A stretch of DNA of 64,000 bases from Henningerozyma blattae CBS 6284 (GCF_000315915.1 NC_020185.1:2633333-2697332); one strand, 5' to 3'; shown: positions 18,667 to 31,036, counted from the first letter of the stretch. Program-made: numbers and translations. Notes: a model not told the origin generated them from the sequence alone.

Positions 18667-21600
18667 TCATACGAAACCAAAAAATAATAATATAATAATT
18701 CTGTAAAAGACTTCATTATATAATCCAGAGGCCTTATCTTCAAATTGATATAATATATTGCTTGTATCAGTGATGCCAGTTGTAGTACATGTTGTTGAAT
18801 TAATCAGTACTTTAGCACTTATAGTTAATGTAGCATTAACATTAGGAATGCTCTTATAGCCATCTCTTTTTATAATTAAATTTCCATCAGTCCCTGTAAT
18901 TTTGCTATTTGACTTGGAAAATGATGATGTTAGAAGTGATTTAGATCTCGGAGAAGTGATTACTTCGGTGGATAAAGTTATATTAGGTTTTAATAAATTT
19001 GTTAAATGTGGCATTATCATAGTTGTGACTGAATTCGAGGTTACACTTAAGTTTAGTTCATTTTTGCTTGTATTGGTATTGTAAATATTTGAATTTGTAT
19101 AACTGAGATTAGCATTTATATTATTTAAACTTGAATTTATCACTTTAATGCTGCTTGAAATATTGTAATTTTTATTTGGATTATCAGAAATGATAGTCTT
19201 ATTAGGGAAAAATGATCTTGTAAATTTATTAGAATTGATATTGGTTGTGAGTAGGCTATTAGAAATTGCATTTATTGTAGTTATAATATTAGGGTTTATA
19301 TTCGTTGAAGTCATGAAACTTGTAGGCTGGGAGTTAATAGTTGTCTTCATTATATAATTAGTATTTGTTTCTATGATTACTGTTGGTCTTATTGTTTTTA
19401 TGATAGTTACGGTAGTCATAACAGTAATGACCTCACCATTTTTTGCGGTAGAATGTATAAAAGAAATAGATGAACTTGTAACAGTTGTTTCAGATACTGC
19501 TAGTAAGTTTAGAATAGTATTAATATTTTCATCTGAATTTGTATTGAAATTTGTCGCCACGTTAGTATTTGTAGCCTCGTTAACTTTCTCAGTAATGGTG
19601 TCTTGAAGAGTAGATGTGATTGTGAAGACTTCCCCGTTTGAATTAGTACTTTGAGAACAACTTACAATAGCTGTTTTTGTAATGGTACCGTGCTCTAGAA
19701 CAGTAGTTGTGTATACAGTTCTTACATTAGGCGTTGTAGTTAGTTGCACATTATCGGTAATTGTATTTGAGAATGTTGATACTATTATGAAGACTTCCCC
19801 GTTTGAATTAGTACTTTGAGAACAACTTACAATAGCTGTTTTTGTAATGGTACCGTGCTCTACAAAAGTTGTAGTATAAGGAGCTTCTATAGTTGATGAA
19901 ATATTTGAAATTTTTGTAGCACTAATTGTACTTGACATGTCTGAACTATCTGCACTAGGAAATTGGCGTGTTTCGACTATGGTCTGTGGATTAGTTGTAC
20001 TGCTGCTTGAACCTAGAGTAGATAACCTATTGGAATTATTAGTAATTTTAGTTGATGAAATTGCTGTTGTGATACTGGGTGTAAAGTTTGAAATTTCAGT
20101 TTTTTTAGTAGATTCAGAATAAGTAATCATTATTGTTGTAGTTATAGTTGTAGTATCAATAACGGTTACGGTATAATATATAGTACCTGACGTTATAGCG
20201 CTAATAGATTTACTAGAAATAATGGAATTATCAGCTACGGTACTTTCAAAATTATCATTTTTAGAAGCATTCGATATATAATTCGTAGTTCCTGAACTTG
20301 TAAATTTGGATACAGCAGCAGAAGATAATGTATCGCCAAGTGTTGAGAAGTTAGTAGTTTCTGTAATATCTGATGAGGTAGAACTTGCATAAAAAGAACT
20401 ACTTGCATTAGGCACACTATGGTTAACAGAGGAGGCTGCAGGAATGGCCTTAGTTTCAGATGTAGAAACTATACCAGAAGTTTCGAGTGCCGAAGTATCT
20501 GTCCCTAAGTAAGGTGTCTCAATATAGTAGACAATATCTTGAATAGCTTCTCCGTTGATAGTTTCCCACCCAGTAGAAGTAGAATATGTAACAGTATATT
20601 TACCTATCCAACTTTTATAAACCATTCCTACTAATGGCTCCCCTGGGGTCGCTGGTAGCCAGGAAATATTTTCTGAACACGAGGAAACAAAGAATTGAGT
20701 ACTAGAGCTGTATTTGATAGTATCAGACGGATGGGAGTAGGTCATCTTAGTGAAGGTTGGATATTGATCTGCTCCAGGCGTGGATGAATGGCTCATCATA
20801 ACAGTAGATGTAGCTGAAAAATCATTGGAAGAATGTGTATCGGAATACTTAGTAGATAATTGAATTACAATTGTAGATGATAGTATATTTGATTTGATAG
20901 TTGAAGTCATGGTCGAAGCAATAAGACTAGCTTGAGTATTAATACTAGTATATACTACGGCAGTGGAAAGTAAACTTTCTGAAGTACTTGAAGATGTAGC
21001 AAAAGTATTAAAAGTACTGGGTAATAAATCTGTAGTACTATCTTTTATGGAGGTAGAATACTTGTGAATATCTGATGAGGATTTAAAATAAGTAGATATA
21101 GAGGTAGGTTTTATAGGAGTCTTCACAAAATATATTGTATCTGGAATTTCTTCACCTTCATATGTTTCCCAACCAGTTAAAGTAGAATACGTAGTAATGT
21201 AACTTTTAGTCCAATCTTCATATACAACTCCATAATTTGGCGCACCACGACCTTCGGGTAACCATGAGACAGAAAAGGAAGTTGAAGATTCTCTGGTAAT
21301 AGATGAATTAGAGAAGTAAGCCTTAGTAAAAGAGCTTTGCATTACAGAAATCTTCGATGCTGAGATTTTGTTTAGTGTGGTTACTGGTGGTGAGGAAGTT
21401 ACTGAAACTGACATAATAAATGAGGCGTGCGCAGAATCTACTTTACTATTGGTGTATCTGGATGAAGATTTTTCAACCGTTTCAATAGTGGATGTATAGC
21501 TGGAAAATGTTACGTGAGCAGTAGATGCGATATAGGAGTTAGGAATCGCAGAATTCGAGTAATACAAACTTTCACTAGATATCAAAGTGGAATAAGACTC

Positions 21601-24600
21601 CGAAACTAAATTCGAATATATAGAAGAGTATCTTCCAATAGAAGATAGACTAACAGATCTTTTACTGCCAGACTTGGCAATATGAGGAGTTTTGATGTAG
21701 TATACCGTATCAGGGACAACTTCTCCGTTGGTGGTTTCCCATCCTGTAGATGTCGAGTATGTGACGGTGAATTCACCATCCCAGTCAGCAAACATCATAC
21801 CGATCATGGGCGAACCAGGAGTTTCTGGTAACCAGGAGATGGATTGTGACAATTGAGAAGAGATGGGCTTATAGAACGAGCCAGAACTCATGCCATAAGA
21901 GGCGGTAGTAGAGGACTGGGCCATGGACGACTCTTCGCCAGAGCTCATGCCATAAGAGGCGGTAGTAGAGGACTGGGTCATGGACGACTCTTCGCCAGAG
22001 CTCATGCCATAAGAGGCGGTAGTAGAGGACTTGGCCATGGACGACTCTTCGCCAGAGCTCATGCCATAAGAGGCGGTAGTAGAGGACTTGGCCATGGACG
22101 ACTCTTCGCCAGAGCTCATGCCATAAGAGGCGGTAGTAGAGGACTTGGCCATGGACGACTCTTCGCCAGAGCTCATGCCATAAGAGGCGGTAGTAGAGGA
22201 CTGGGTCATGGACGACTCTTCGCCAGAGCTAGATGACGTAGTGCTTGGAGCCACCACTGTCCTGCGAGACGATCTGCTGGAAGGCCCAGTAGAGTCTGGA
22301 GAAGCGGTATTTGGCTCCATGGATGAGAACGCAGACGAGTGTGAGGCAATATAAGAGGATGATATGTAAGCCGAGCGCGTCTTAGACTGGGCAATATGAG
22401 GAGTTTTGATGTAGTATACCGTATCAGGGACAACTTCTCCGTTGGTGGTTTCCCATCCTGTAGATGTCGAGTATGTGACGGTGAATTCACCATCCCAGTC
22501 AGCAAACACCATACCGATCATGGGCGATCCAGGAGTTTCTGGTAACCAGGAGATGGATTGTGACAATTGAGAAGAGATGGGCTTATAGAACGAGCCAGAA
22601 CTCATGCCATAAGAGGCGGTAGTAGAGGACTTGGCCATGGACGACTCTTCGCCAGAGCTCATGCCATAAGAGGCGGTAGTAGAGGACTGGGTCATGGACG
22701 ACTCTTCGCCAGAGCTAGATGACGTAGTGCTTGGAGCCACCACTGTCCTGCGAGACGATCTGCTGGAAGGCCCAGTAGAGTCTGGAGAAGCGGTATTTGG
22801 CTCCATGGATGAGAACGCAGACGAGTGTGAGGCAATATAAGAGGATGATATGTAAGCCGAGCGCGTCTTAGACTGGGCAATATGAGGAGTTTTGATGTAG
22901 TATACCGTATCAGGGACAACTTCTCCGTTGGTGGTTTCCCATCCTGTAGATGTCGAGTATGTGACGGTGAATTCACCATCCCAGTCAGCAAACACCATAC
23001 CGATCATGGGCGATCCAGGAGTTTCTGGTAACCAGGAGATGGATTGTGACAATTGAGAAGAGATGGGCTTATAGAACGAGCCAGAACTCATGCCATAAGA
23101 GGCGGTAGTAGAGGACTGGGTCATGGACGACTCTTCGCCAGAGCTAGATGACGTAGTGCTTGGAGCCACCACTGTCCTGCGAGACGATCTGCTGGAAGGC
23201 CCAGTAGAGTCTGGAGAAGCGGTATTTGGCTCCATGGATGAGAACGCAGACGAGTGTGAGGCAATATAAGAGGATGATATGTAAGCCGAGCGCGTCTTAG
23301 ACTGGGCAATATGAGGAGTTTTGATGTAGTATACCGTATCAGGGACAACTTCTCCGTTGGTGGTTTCCCATCCTGTAGATGTCGAGTATGTGACGGTGAA
23401 TTCACCATCCCAGTCAGCAAACACCATACCGATCATGGGCGATCCAGGAGTTTCTGGTAACCAGGAGATGGATTGTGACAATTGAGAAGAGATGGGCTTA
23501 TAGAACGAGCCAGAACTCATGCCATAAGAGCCGGTAGTAGAGGACTGGGTCATGGACGACTCTTCGTGAGAACTAGAGATTGAAGATGAATCACTCATCA
23601 ATTTAGAATTATAGGATGAACTTCTCTGTGTATGAGGGATAGAGAAATCACTGATAATGTTGGATGTTGTAGGTAGGCCAGCCATAGAGTTAGACCTCTC
23701 CGATGAGATGGTCCTGCGACTTGATCTTTCAGACGAATTAGTCATAGAATTAGAATTCTTAGTCGAGGCAGTCATAGAGTTAGAATTCTGAGATGAGGCA
23801 GTCATACGTCTTGATCTCTCAGTTGAGGCACTCATGCCGCTATATGTTGAAGACGAGGCGGTCATAGAATTAAACTTCTCAGATGAAGCACTCATAGTAC
23901 TAGATGTTGCAGATGCACCGGTATGAGTGCCAGTTTCCCCAGTCATGCTATTAGTTCTGCCAGAGGAACTGTGCATAGTGTTAGATTTCCCACTTGCAGC
24001 ATTCATAGTGCCAGAGGTTGCAGATACATCACTGTTGGTTGTTGTAGTTGTACCGGTGTATACATTAGAACCGTGATTGATATAGTTAGTATCCTTAGAG
24101 CCATCGTGAGATTTTCCAGAATTTCTATTTATAGTATTGCTTCCTTTAGAACTGGTAGTTGAAGTTGTTATGGTTGGAGATTGGGTAGATGTAGAAGTTG
24201 TTTTCTTCTGTGGCGTTTCTACAAAGTATTCCACTGTGTCGATAATTGTATTATGATCAGTAAGCTGGTAAGATATTGTAGCATACGTATATGAAAATGA
24301 GCCTGTCCAATCTATAAAGTGTGTCGATGTGGCTGCAGTAACAAAATATGACGAGCTGCTGGTTGTCTTCTGTGGTGTTTCTACAAAATATTCGATATTA
24401 TTGATAATTGTGTCATTATCTGTAACTTGACGGGTGACAGTGGCAAAGGTGGTAGTGAATGTTCCTGTCCACTCAATTAAGCTTGTCGATGTGGCTGCAG
24501 TAACAAAATAAGACGAGCTGCTTGTTGGTGTTTCTACAAAATATTCGACATTATTGATAATTGTGTCATTATCTGTAACTTGACGGGTGACAGTGGCAAA

Positions 24601-26223
24601 GGTGGTAGTGAATGTTCCTGTCCACTCAATTAAGCTTGTCGATGTGGCTGCAGTAACAAAATATGACGAGCTGCTGGTTGTCTTCTGTGGTGTTTCTACA
24701 AAATATTCGATATTATTGATAATTGTGTCATTATCTGTAACTTGACGGGTGACAGTGGCAAAGGTGGTAGTGAATGTTCCTGTCCACTCAATTAAGCTTG
24801 TCGATGTGGCTGCAGTAACAAAATAAGACGAGCTGCTTGTTGGTGTTTCTACAAAATATTCTACATTATTGATGATTGTGTCATTATATGTAACCTGATA
24901 AGAAACAGTTGCATACGTATTTGTGAATGTTCCTGCCCAGTTCATTAGATGTGTTGAGAAGATAGTAGAAAGAGAATACGGAGTTTCGACGTAATACATT
25001 CTTTGGACTGTAGTATTACCGTCATCGCCTACAGTGCTAAAAGTGGAACTTGAGTATGTCGATATGAATGAACCTGTCCATGGTACTGTAGTGGTATAAT
25101 TAGATTCGATTATAGTTCCCATTAACTTTGGGCATTGGACTTGCAGATCATCATAATAATAAACATTAGAAATTATAGGATAGATCATACTATCTGGATC
25201 TGTAAATTGTAATCGTATTTCAGCAGCATTAGCTTGGTTTGAGTAATAAACAATTTTAATTGGGTAGGCGAGACCAGCATATAGCAGGCCAGTCTTCGTT
25301 GATATTGCGGTACTATCTGATTGCATTGCTAAATCAATATCTGAGTCTAAATTATCAGTCACAACAGAATTTTTTGAATCTAAAGCGTATTGATTTGCGA
25401 TCATCACAATAGCAGCAGGATTAGCATCTAGTAATTGGAAATCATAAAGGCCTGTGTCAGATGGAATAAAATAACCATTAAATTCAAGTACGTATCCCTC
25501 TGTCGGGTCTATAGCACCAAAGTCAGTAAACCCGATAGTAGAAGCAATTGGAGGGTTTTTTTTATAGCTCCCTTCTTCCAAAAAAGCAGTCCCTGTAGTT
25601 CCATCGTCAGAATAAGAATAAAGAGTTGCACCAAAGCCCAGAACAGGCTTTGCAGTGCTTGGTATAATACAATTATTTTCAGCCCATGTACCTTCCACTT
25701 GAGATAATTCTTCTTCCCTGATAAGATAAAACGTCTTGTGGTACGTTGTTCCGCCTTGAGTATAAGTAGTAACACCAGTTGAAAAGGTAACTTGTACCAG
25801 ACTGCCCGCATCCGGATTCGCAATAAGTTCTACAAAAGGTGGGATAACTGTTGTAGTGATATCTACCACTTCCCTTTTAACAAACTTTTCTCCATAGAGA
25901 GCTGTTTGAATAGGGGCAATAGAAGATGGAGTATTGAAATTATGGAAAGTAGTAACGGTCGGGTTAATTGTAGAACGAGTTTTTTTCTGTATTATATCAA
26001 TACTATTCTTATCAGTAATTAAACTAATTTGACGAGTCGATGTTGCTCTAATATCTAAAATTTTACTAGTAACAGCAGTTCTGGGTGAAATATATGCTGC
26101 ATTAGAAATTGAGACAATTAAAGAAAAGAATAAAAATAACAAGTATAAATTCGATAGTTGAAACGATATAAGTCCATTTATACCTATCCCATTTTTACAT
26201 AAAATTGGAATAAGTTTTTTCAT
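18667..26223 (-). CDS. GLEYA/PA14-type flocculin-like cell-wall adhesin 1
   Basis: A 2518-residue surface adhesin. The N-terminus is a long signal peptide whose hydrophobic core (LYLLFLFFSLIVSISNA) ends near residue 43. A GLEYA/PA14-type ligand domain follows at about 150-385 (GLYDFQLLD; GLAYPIKIVYY). Then come six flocculin repeats at about 380-675 (W-TG-F-TTF...YFVETP), a Ser/Thr-rich region, six larger modules of the SWLPETPG...GWET...VYYIKTP type at about 920-1890, and two copies of a type-3-like repeat around 2110-2215 (EHGTITKTAIVSCSQSTNS). The C-terminus (FYRIIILLFFGFV) is hydrophobic as expected for GPI attachment. The ligand is not predictable. Long frames on the other strand are shadows of its repeats. 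Confidence 0.9.
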   Translation of the reverse strand: MKKLIPILCKNGIGINGLISFQLSNLYLLFLFFSLIVSISNAAYISPRTAVTSKILDIRATSTRQISLITDKNSIDIIQKKTRSTINPTVTTFHNFNTPSSIAPIQTALYGEKFVKREVVDITTTVIPPFVELIANPDAGSLVQVTFSTGVTTYTQGGTTYHKTFYLIREEELSQVEGTWAENNCIIPSTAKPVLGFGATLYSYSDDGTTGTAFLEEGSYKKNPPIASTIGFTDFGAIDPTEGYVLEFNGYFIPSDTGLYDFQLLDANPAAIVMIANQYALDSKNSVVTDNLDSDIDLAMQSDSTAISTKTGLLYAGLAYPIKIVYYSNQANAAEIRLQFTDPDSMIYPIISNVYYYDDLQVQCPKLMGTIIESNYTTTVPWTGSFISTYSSSTFSTVGDDGNTTVQRMYYVETPYSLSTIFSTHLMNWAGTFTNTYATVSYQVTYNDTIINNVEYFVETPTSSSSYFVTAATSTSLIEWTGTFTTTFATVTRQVTDNDTIINNIEYFVETPQKTTSSSSYFVTAATSTSLIEWTGTFTTTFATVTRQVTDNDTIINNVEYFVETPTSSSSYFVTAATSTSLIEWTGTFTTTFATVTRQVTDNDTIINNIEYFVETPQKTTSSSSYFVTAATSTHFIDWTGSFSYTYATISYQLTDHNTIIDTVEYFVETPQKKTTSTSTQSPTITTSTTSSKGSNTINRNSGKSHDGSKDTNYINHGSNVYTGTTTTTNSDVSATSGTMNAASGKSNTMHSSSGRTNSMTGETGTHTGASATSSTMSASSEKFNSMTASSSTYSGMSASTERSRRMTASSQNSNSMTASTKNSNSMTNSSERSSRRTISSERSNSMAGLPTTSNIISDFSIPHTQRSSSYNSKLMSDSSSISSSHEESSMTQSSTTGSYGMSSGSFYKPISSQLSQSISWLPETPGSPMIGMVFADWDGEFTVTYSTSTGWETTNGEVVPDTVYYIKTPHIAQSKTRSAYISSSYIASHSSAFSSMEPNTASPDSTGPSSRSSRRTVVAPSTTSSSSGEESSMTQSSTTASYGMSSGSFYKPISSQLSQSISWLPETPGSPMIGMVFADWDGEFTVTYSTSTGWETTNGEVVPDTVYYIKTPHIAQSKTRSAYISSSYIASHSSAFSSMEPNTASPDSTGPSSRSSRRTVVAPSTTSSSSGEESSMTQSSTTASYGMSSGEESSMAKSSTTASYGMSSGSFYKPISSQLSQSISWLPETPGSPMIGMVFADWDGEFTVTYSTSTGWETTNGEVVPDTVYYIKTPHIAQSKTRSAYISSSYIASHSSAFSSMEPNTASPDSTGPSSRSSRRTVVAPSTTSSSSGEESSMTQSSTTASYGMSSGEESSMAKSSTTASYGMSSGEESSMAKSSTTASYGMSSGEESSMAKSSTTASYGMSSGEESSMTQSSTTASYGMSSGEESSMAQSSTTASYGMSSGSFYKPISSQLSQSISWLPETPGSPMIGMMFADWDGEFTVTYSTSTGWETTNGEVVPDTVYYIKTPHIAKSGSKRSVSLSSIGRYSSIYSNLVSESYSTLISSESLYYSNSAIPNSYIASTAHVTFSSYTSTIETVEKSSSRYTNSKVDSAHASFIMSVSVTSSPPVTTLNKISASKISVMQSSFTKAYFSNSSITRESSTSFSVSWLPEGRGAPNYGVVYEDWTKSYITTYSTLTGWETYEGEEIPDTIYFVKTPIKPTSISTYFKSSSDIHKYSTSIKDSTTDLLPSTFNTFATSSSTSESLLSTAVVYTSINTQASLIASTMTSTIKSNILSSTIVIQLSTKYSDTHSSNDFSATSTVMMSHSSTPGADQYPTFTKMTYSHPSDTIKYSSSTQFFVSSCSENISWLPATPGEPLVGMVYKSWIGKYTVTYSTSTGWETINGEAIQDIVYYIETPYLGTDTSALETSGIVSTSETKAIPAASSVNHSVPNASSSFYASSTSSDITETTNFSTLGDTLSSAAVSKFTSSGTTNYISNASKNDNFESTVADNSIISSKSISAITSGTIYYTVTVIDTTTITTTIMITYSESTKKTEISNFTPSITTAISSTKITNNSNRLSTLGSSSSTTNPQTIVETRQFPSADSSDMSSTISATKISNISSTIEAPYTTTFVEHGTITKTAIVSCSQSTNSNGEVFIIVSTFSNTITDNVQLTTTPNVRTVYTTTVLEHGTITKTAIVSCSQSTNSNGEVFTITSTLQDTITEKVNEATNTNVATNFNTNSDENINTILNLLAVSETTVTSSSISFIHSTAKNGEVITVMTTVTIIKTIRPTVIIETNTNYIMKTTINSQPTSFMTSTNINPNIITTINAISNSLLTTNINSNKFTRSFFPNKTIISDNPNKNYNISSSIKVINSSLNNINANLSYTNSNIYNTNTSKNELNLSVTSNSVTTMIMPHLTNLLKPNITLSTEVITSPRSKSLLTSSFSKSNSKITGTDGNLIIKRDGYKSIPNVNATLTISAKVLINSTTCTTTGITDTSNILYQFEDKASGLYNEVFYRIIILLFFGFV
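21889..22230 (-). repeat. 57 bp minisatellite, six tandem copies, in adhesin 1
   Basis: Six tandem 57 bp units encode a 19-residue unit (EESSMAKSSTTASYGMSSG and variants with TQ or AQ). The same unit occurs once or twice between the large blocks to the right. Copies are almost identical, indicating recent expansion. Confidence 0.92.
22231..23570 (-). repeat. Three large tandem blocks (486, 429 and about 425 bp) in adhesin 1
   Basis: Block boundaries recur at 22231, 22717 and 23146, spacing 486 and 429 bp. The 57 bp difference equals one extra minisatellite unit. The blocks are near-identical in DNA, and each encodes one SWLPETPG module plus a Ser-rich linker. A further near-copy of the module lies at about 21680-21888. 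Confidence 0.92.
24200..24965 (-). repeat. Flocculin repeats of adhesin 1
   Basis: About 135-160 bp units, several nearly identical, encode the pattern WTGTFTTTFATVTRQVTDND followed by an Asn-rich turn and EYFVETP. They correspond to the tandem flocculin repeat of yeast Flo proteins. Alternating IEYF and VEYF forms suggest a two-unit duplication. Confidence 0.85.
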
Positions 26224-29200
26224 GGTAAAGAATACAATCTAACTTTACAATAAAAATAATAAGCTAATAATGTATAGATTCAATGGAAGTATAAAATTTT
26301 TTGTTCGAATTGGTGTTTTGTTCGTAATTTAATATGATAAAGAGAATGTTCAGTAATAATTTTTGCCGGTATTCTTGTTTTTTTTTGTAGGGTATCTGTC
26401 TAATAAAGAGTTCTTTTCAACTTTAATTGTCTTAATTTGTGTAATACAATTATAAAGTAAAACTTTTATTAGTATGATGAATATTTGATATATTAATAAA
26501 GTTATTAGACTAAATATTTAATGATGGGAATGATTAGTAATAGAAAATACGACGTTTAATAGAGTTCAACAAATATAATAATGGGGTATCTTGTAAGAGA
26601 AGAGATAAAATAAAAATTAAGACTTTCGGCAAGGAAACCTCATATTGAAAGGCTTTTAGAAAGAATGAACTTCATTTTATTAAAGTATTTCTTTCAAAGA
26701 AATATAATATAACGATCACAATAATTACAAATACCAACATATTAGGGGAGGAATCAACTGAGTAAAAATTTGTTATTCAACTTAACTGTAAATTAATCAA
26801 ATAGATTTCGGATCTAAAAAATATAAAACTAACATTTCAGGTTTGTTTTGGGTTTTTCAGGTAATTCCAAAATATTTTAGAAACAATGGGTAAATTCGCA
26901 ATTGAAAAATAAGTATAATTAAAAACAAAATAAAACAAAAGCTCGTAAAATATGAAGAAAACTAGCAGTAGTTTTTTTGATGGTACGTATTCTATGAAAG
27001 GCCACTGTGGTTATCAAAAAATATAATTAATTTCTTGGTAAGTATATTTTTTCTTCAAGAAAAGAATCTATAAGCTTCCCCGGAAGGTGGTACTGACAAA
27101 TATCGAAATATTAATCGAATTAATTAAGCTTTGACTGTATAAGATTTAAGCAAGCCATATTTTAGGTAATGAATTTCAATTATTACGTTTTCTTTAACTT
27201 TAAAGTAAATAAATAGAGGAGTTGAAAAAGTAAATAATTTGAGAGCTAAATCCGAAAAATAAAAGAAAAAATATCTCAAAAGGGACGCCTTGTGTGGAAG
27301 TTAAACAAAGGATGTATATGGAATAAAGGGTCAATAAAAAGGCAATTAGCTGATATAGCATCAACACAGGCAAGCTAAAAGAAGCATGAATAATTTATGA
27401 CAAACTTAGGTTACCTTACAGCTAGATAAACATCAAGAAAGCGAAAAATGTGGCACGTAAATTTCAAAACGAGAAGATAGTGTCAAAAACACTTCAATAG
27501 GCAATAAAGTTCTTTTCTAGGATATATAAAACAATGAGAAAGATCAAAAATTTGTTCAAGCAGGTCCCTTTTTCAAAACTATTCTAGATTATAATCAATA
27601 AACTATTGTTTCTCTTCCAGATTAAATAATGCATGATTAAATTTTTATTCGCTGTTGGCAAAAATATCAATACCACCAAATTTTGAATGGTCTACAAGAG
27701 CTAACCTAAGTTGAACGACAGCTAAAGGGAGCATTAATATTGAGAAAACATCAATTGAAGTTCCCTCTCAATTTGCTGGATGTAATTAAAAAAAATATGG
27801 TACACTTGCAGATAAATGGCTCTCACGACGCTGTAACAATATCATTCCAATATATATCGTTATTGTTTCCAAAATAAGTATTATATGTAGTTGTTCATAT
27901 AAATGATTGTCCCGGTCAGTTGTGAGGTGCCTTGGATAGTACAGAGTTGCTCAATGTGTCCTGGTTAAGGCCAAGCTGAGTACCTAATTAAACATGTTTT
28001 ATTTGTAATTCCTTCTAGTTAAGTCTAAGCTTGAACTCTAATCATGTTTACTTTATTGTCGTATTCTTTAGATTGTGTTTTTTGCCTCTGTATTGATGTT
28101 TTTTGTGTCTCGAAGACTTTACGATCTCCCGGGGTTTTCTCTGTTACCCAATCGGAGTGAGAAAAAAGCGAGCAAGTGGAATATATTTTCGAGCCGCATT
28201 ATGCCTATTCAAGGGTAGGTATTATTGAGAAGGAACTTGCAATTCCTTATATGATGACCCTTAACTATCACTAGGATGTTTATCTGTAACTCTACATAGA
28301 AAGAAAAACTGCTTGCTTTTGAGCAATATACTAAGGAACCCAGAATTTAGAAAGAGGCGTTAAGGAAAAAGAATGGTTATTGTTTTATACTCTTAGCACG
28401 TCCAAGGAGAAAGGGCAGTTGTGAGACACGTTGCTACATTTTTTATTTCCTAATTAAGGAAGTCTTTGCTATTTCTAATTAAAAGTTGGTATTAGTGTGA
28501 AACATCTCCAATATTTTTCTTTACATCACAACATATATATTTGTGCAGGTGCTCAAATTTGAAAGGATATACCAGAGAGTTGCATTTTTGTTACTTATAG
28601 GGACGGATAGAATTAGGATTATGCTTGGGACGCTATTTTATTTGGGTACTTATTCAAATACCTACCTTCATATTTAAATGCCAGGCCAGGTTCTTTTTGA
28701 GCTATGATTCATGTGTCTCTTGGAGCCTGCCATATATCTATTATCATGAGATGTTGTGTTTCCGTGCGCCTGACTCTCAACCCTAAAAGAGGCAAGGGTT
28801 ACAAACTTTGAAATGGGCACTGTATAATATGTTTTTATAATCAGTAAATCTTTGGTTTGAAAATCATTCAGAGTGGCGTAAAATACGAAAATCTTAAGTT
28901 ACTAAGGAGCTGGTATTACTTGCGTATTTGTCTTCAGGCTTAGATCAATCACCTATAGCTATTCTTTTCAAAAATCCTCTAAATTTACCTTTTTGAAAAA
29001 AATGAACAGAATCAGGTTCTCAATTTGAAATAGATGTTATATTGGAATGAGAATAATTATCACCGGTAATTGTAGTTGTAAGAAATGATACATCTAATTG
29101 TATGTCTAAATTCAATACAGTGAATAGTGTGAATACTCTATTAAGTTTATATACGAAATATGTTTTTATAGTTCTAAAAGAAGTGATGATAACTTAGAAG

Positions 29201-31036
29201 ATACTGAAATTGAAAAGATATATTCAAAAGTTATGATTTCCAATGGTTATATTGAAGGGGGTTTGGGACATGCTAATAAAAATGCTAAAGTTTGAAGTTG
29301 CTTATATTGACTTTTCACACTTGAGTTGCCTTCATTAATAATCTTTTTATGAAACAGTCCTTGAGGTGATATTCTTGGGCGATACTCATTTATCAGTTAA
29401 ATCGAAAAGTTTACTAACAGTTGTTGCTACCATGTCTACGTATAATAGTAACGGAGCTTTATTGTATAATTTGTTCTTATGATAGTCCACCCTTAACTAG
29501 CATATATAAAACTATAGAAGAAATATATATACGGTCTCTATTTGTATTCCGAAGAATTCAGGTTGTATAAAAGCAGCACGTAATACATAATATCTTCGTT
29601 CAACAGATAAATATTTTTAAATTGCAGTTATTCGGTAGCAAACATTATATATAAAGGCTTGCTGATTTGGGTTGTCAACCGAAAAAATGTTTCATTTGCT
29701 TGAACTAGAATTTAGGTAATCTTCAATCAAATTTGTATATTCAGAGCATCAATTACAAATACTAAGTAATCTTAATCTAACATATAGTGTTCATCCACTG
29801 AAGTATTTGGTCAAATAGAAAAGGGGTTAAGTTTTACAAAGTTTAGAAACTTTATGATTACTTTAAACAAAGGTGATTATAGTAATAAATTTAATGGCCT
29901 TATCCTGATATTTTATTAAATTGTTAAAACCAATAAACATTCTGCATAAGAAAGAAAACTGTTTGGTTTAAATTTAATAATTTTCAGCCAATCCAGTGAA
30001 ATAGTATTAAAGTATGGTTAAAATATTGAAAAGAAAAGTAACGAATGAGCTAAAGCAATGGTAGTCCAATGCTTGTACCTAAATATTTTTTTTGATGAAA
30101 ACTTTTCATTAAAATAACCGGTTTTGAAATTAGTATGATGTATTCTAGAATATCATTGGTAAATTTTTTTTTACTAGCTTCTTAAAAGTATGAAATTTAT
30201 ATTTTACTGTTGACTTATTAAGATCAACAGTGAGCTAGAATAAAAAGAGATAAAGAATGTATGGTGTCTGTAATTGTTGACCCTGAAGTGAGTTACTAAG
30301 TGAAGGAAATATTAGTTTAAGTTGTATAATCGACTCAACCAGTGTGTCAGTATATAGTAAAACCTTAGATTAAATAGAAAAAGGGATAGCAATAGATGAT
30401 ATAGAAAGATAATCTGAGGCTTGTTTAGTCGTATTTCTATCTTTGAAGGAGCTACAGGAGGGGGGGGTTGATAGAGCGTAGGAAAGTATTAAGGCCCCTT
30501 ATACACATGATAAAGCAGAGTCATGATGTGTTATTCAAGTCCTACGTAATGTATGAGTAGTGTTTATTTAAGCTTAGCTGTAAGGGGAGTGTTCTTTTGA
30601 TATAGTTTTCTGAATGATTTAGTTTGAATTGCTTCCTACATAGAGCTGTTTCTTTTGTTTTATGTTTTTTTTATTAGCGAATGTGGGTTCATGCAGTTTG
30701 TATTCCTAATAGCATTGTTGGTTTCAACACTAAAATTTACAACTAGCATAGATGTAGCAAACACTCACAATTCTTGTACGGAACCTGCAAGAAAATTTAA
30801 AACAGTAGTTACTGATATTTAGATTCTTTAAATTATTTTGGATATCCAATTATTATAAGACAGAATCATTGTTTATTTTCCTATCATTTTATATTCACTT
30901 AACTTTGTTGCTATGTTCTTCAAGTGTTTTCCTTCAGTTTGTGAAATGATGAGAATCCCACTAATATTTGTGTTCTGAATCTATTAGGTAATATTTAAAT
31001 TAAGGTTGATGGATATTTTAATTATTTTAGTACATA
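26224..31036. other. Long gene-free region upstream of adhesin 1
   Basis: About 4.8 kb (5.5 kb to the next gene) without a credible reading frame. It is AT-rich with more GC-balanced stretches around 28080-28210 and 28690-28800. It holds a repeated segment at 29480-29605. The length suggests a complex FLO11-like promoter, but I see no diagnostic site. Confidence 0.5.
29480..29605. repeat. Family-4 repeat, copy 1 (probable LTR relic)
   Basis: Shares order and wording with 43186-43320: a TATATA-rich stretch, GAAG, then TATTTGTATTCCGAAGAA and CAGGTTGTATAAAA, ending near CACGTAATA. TGTTGC at about 29423 and CAACA at about 29603 could be LTR ends, but no target-site duplication supports this. Confidence 0.45.

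Noticed and set aside
21853..22236. 127-codon plus-strand frame with a 19-residue repeat
   Set aside because: It is the reverse complement of the 57 bp minisatellite in adhesin 1.
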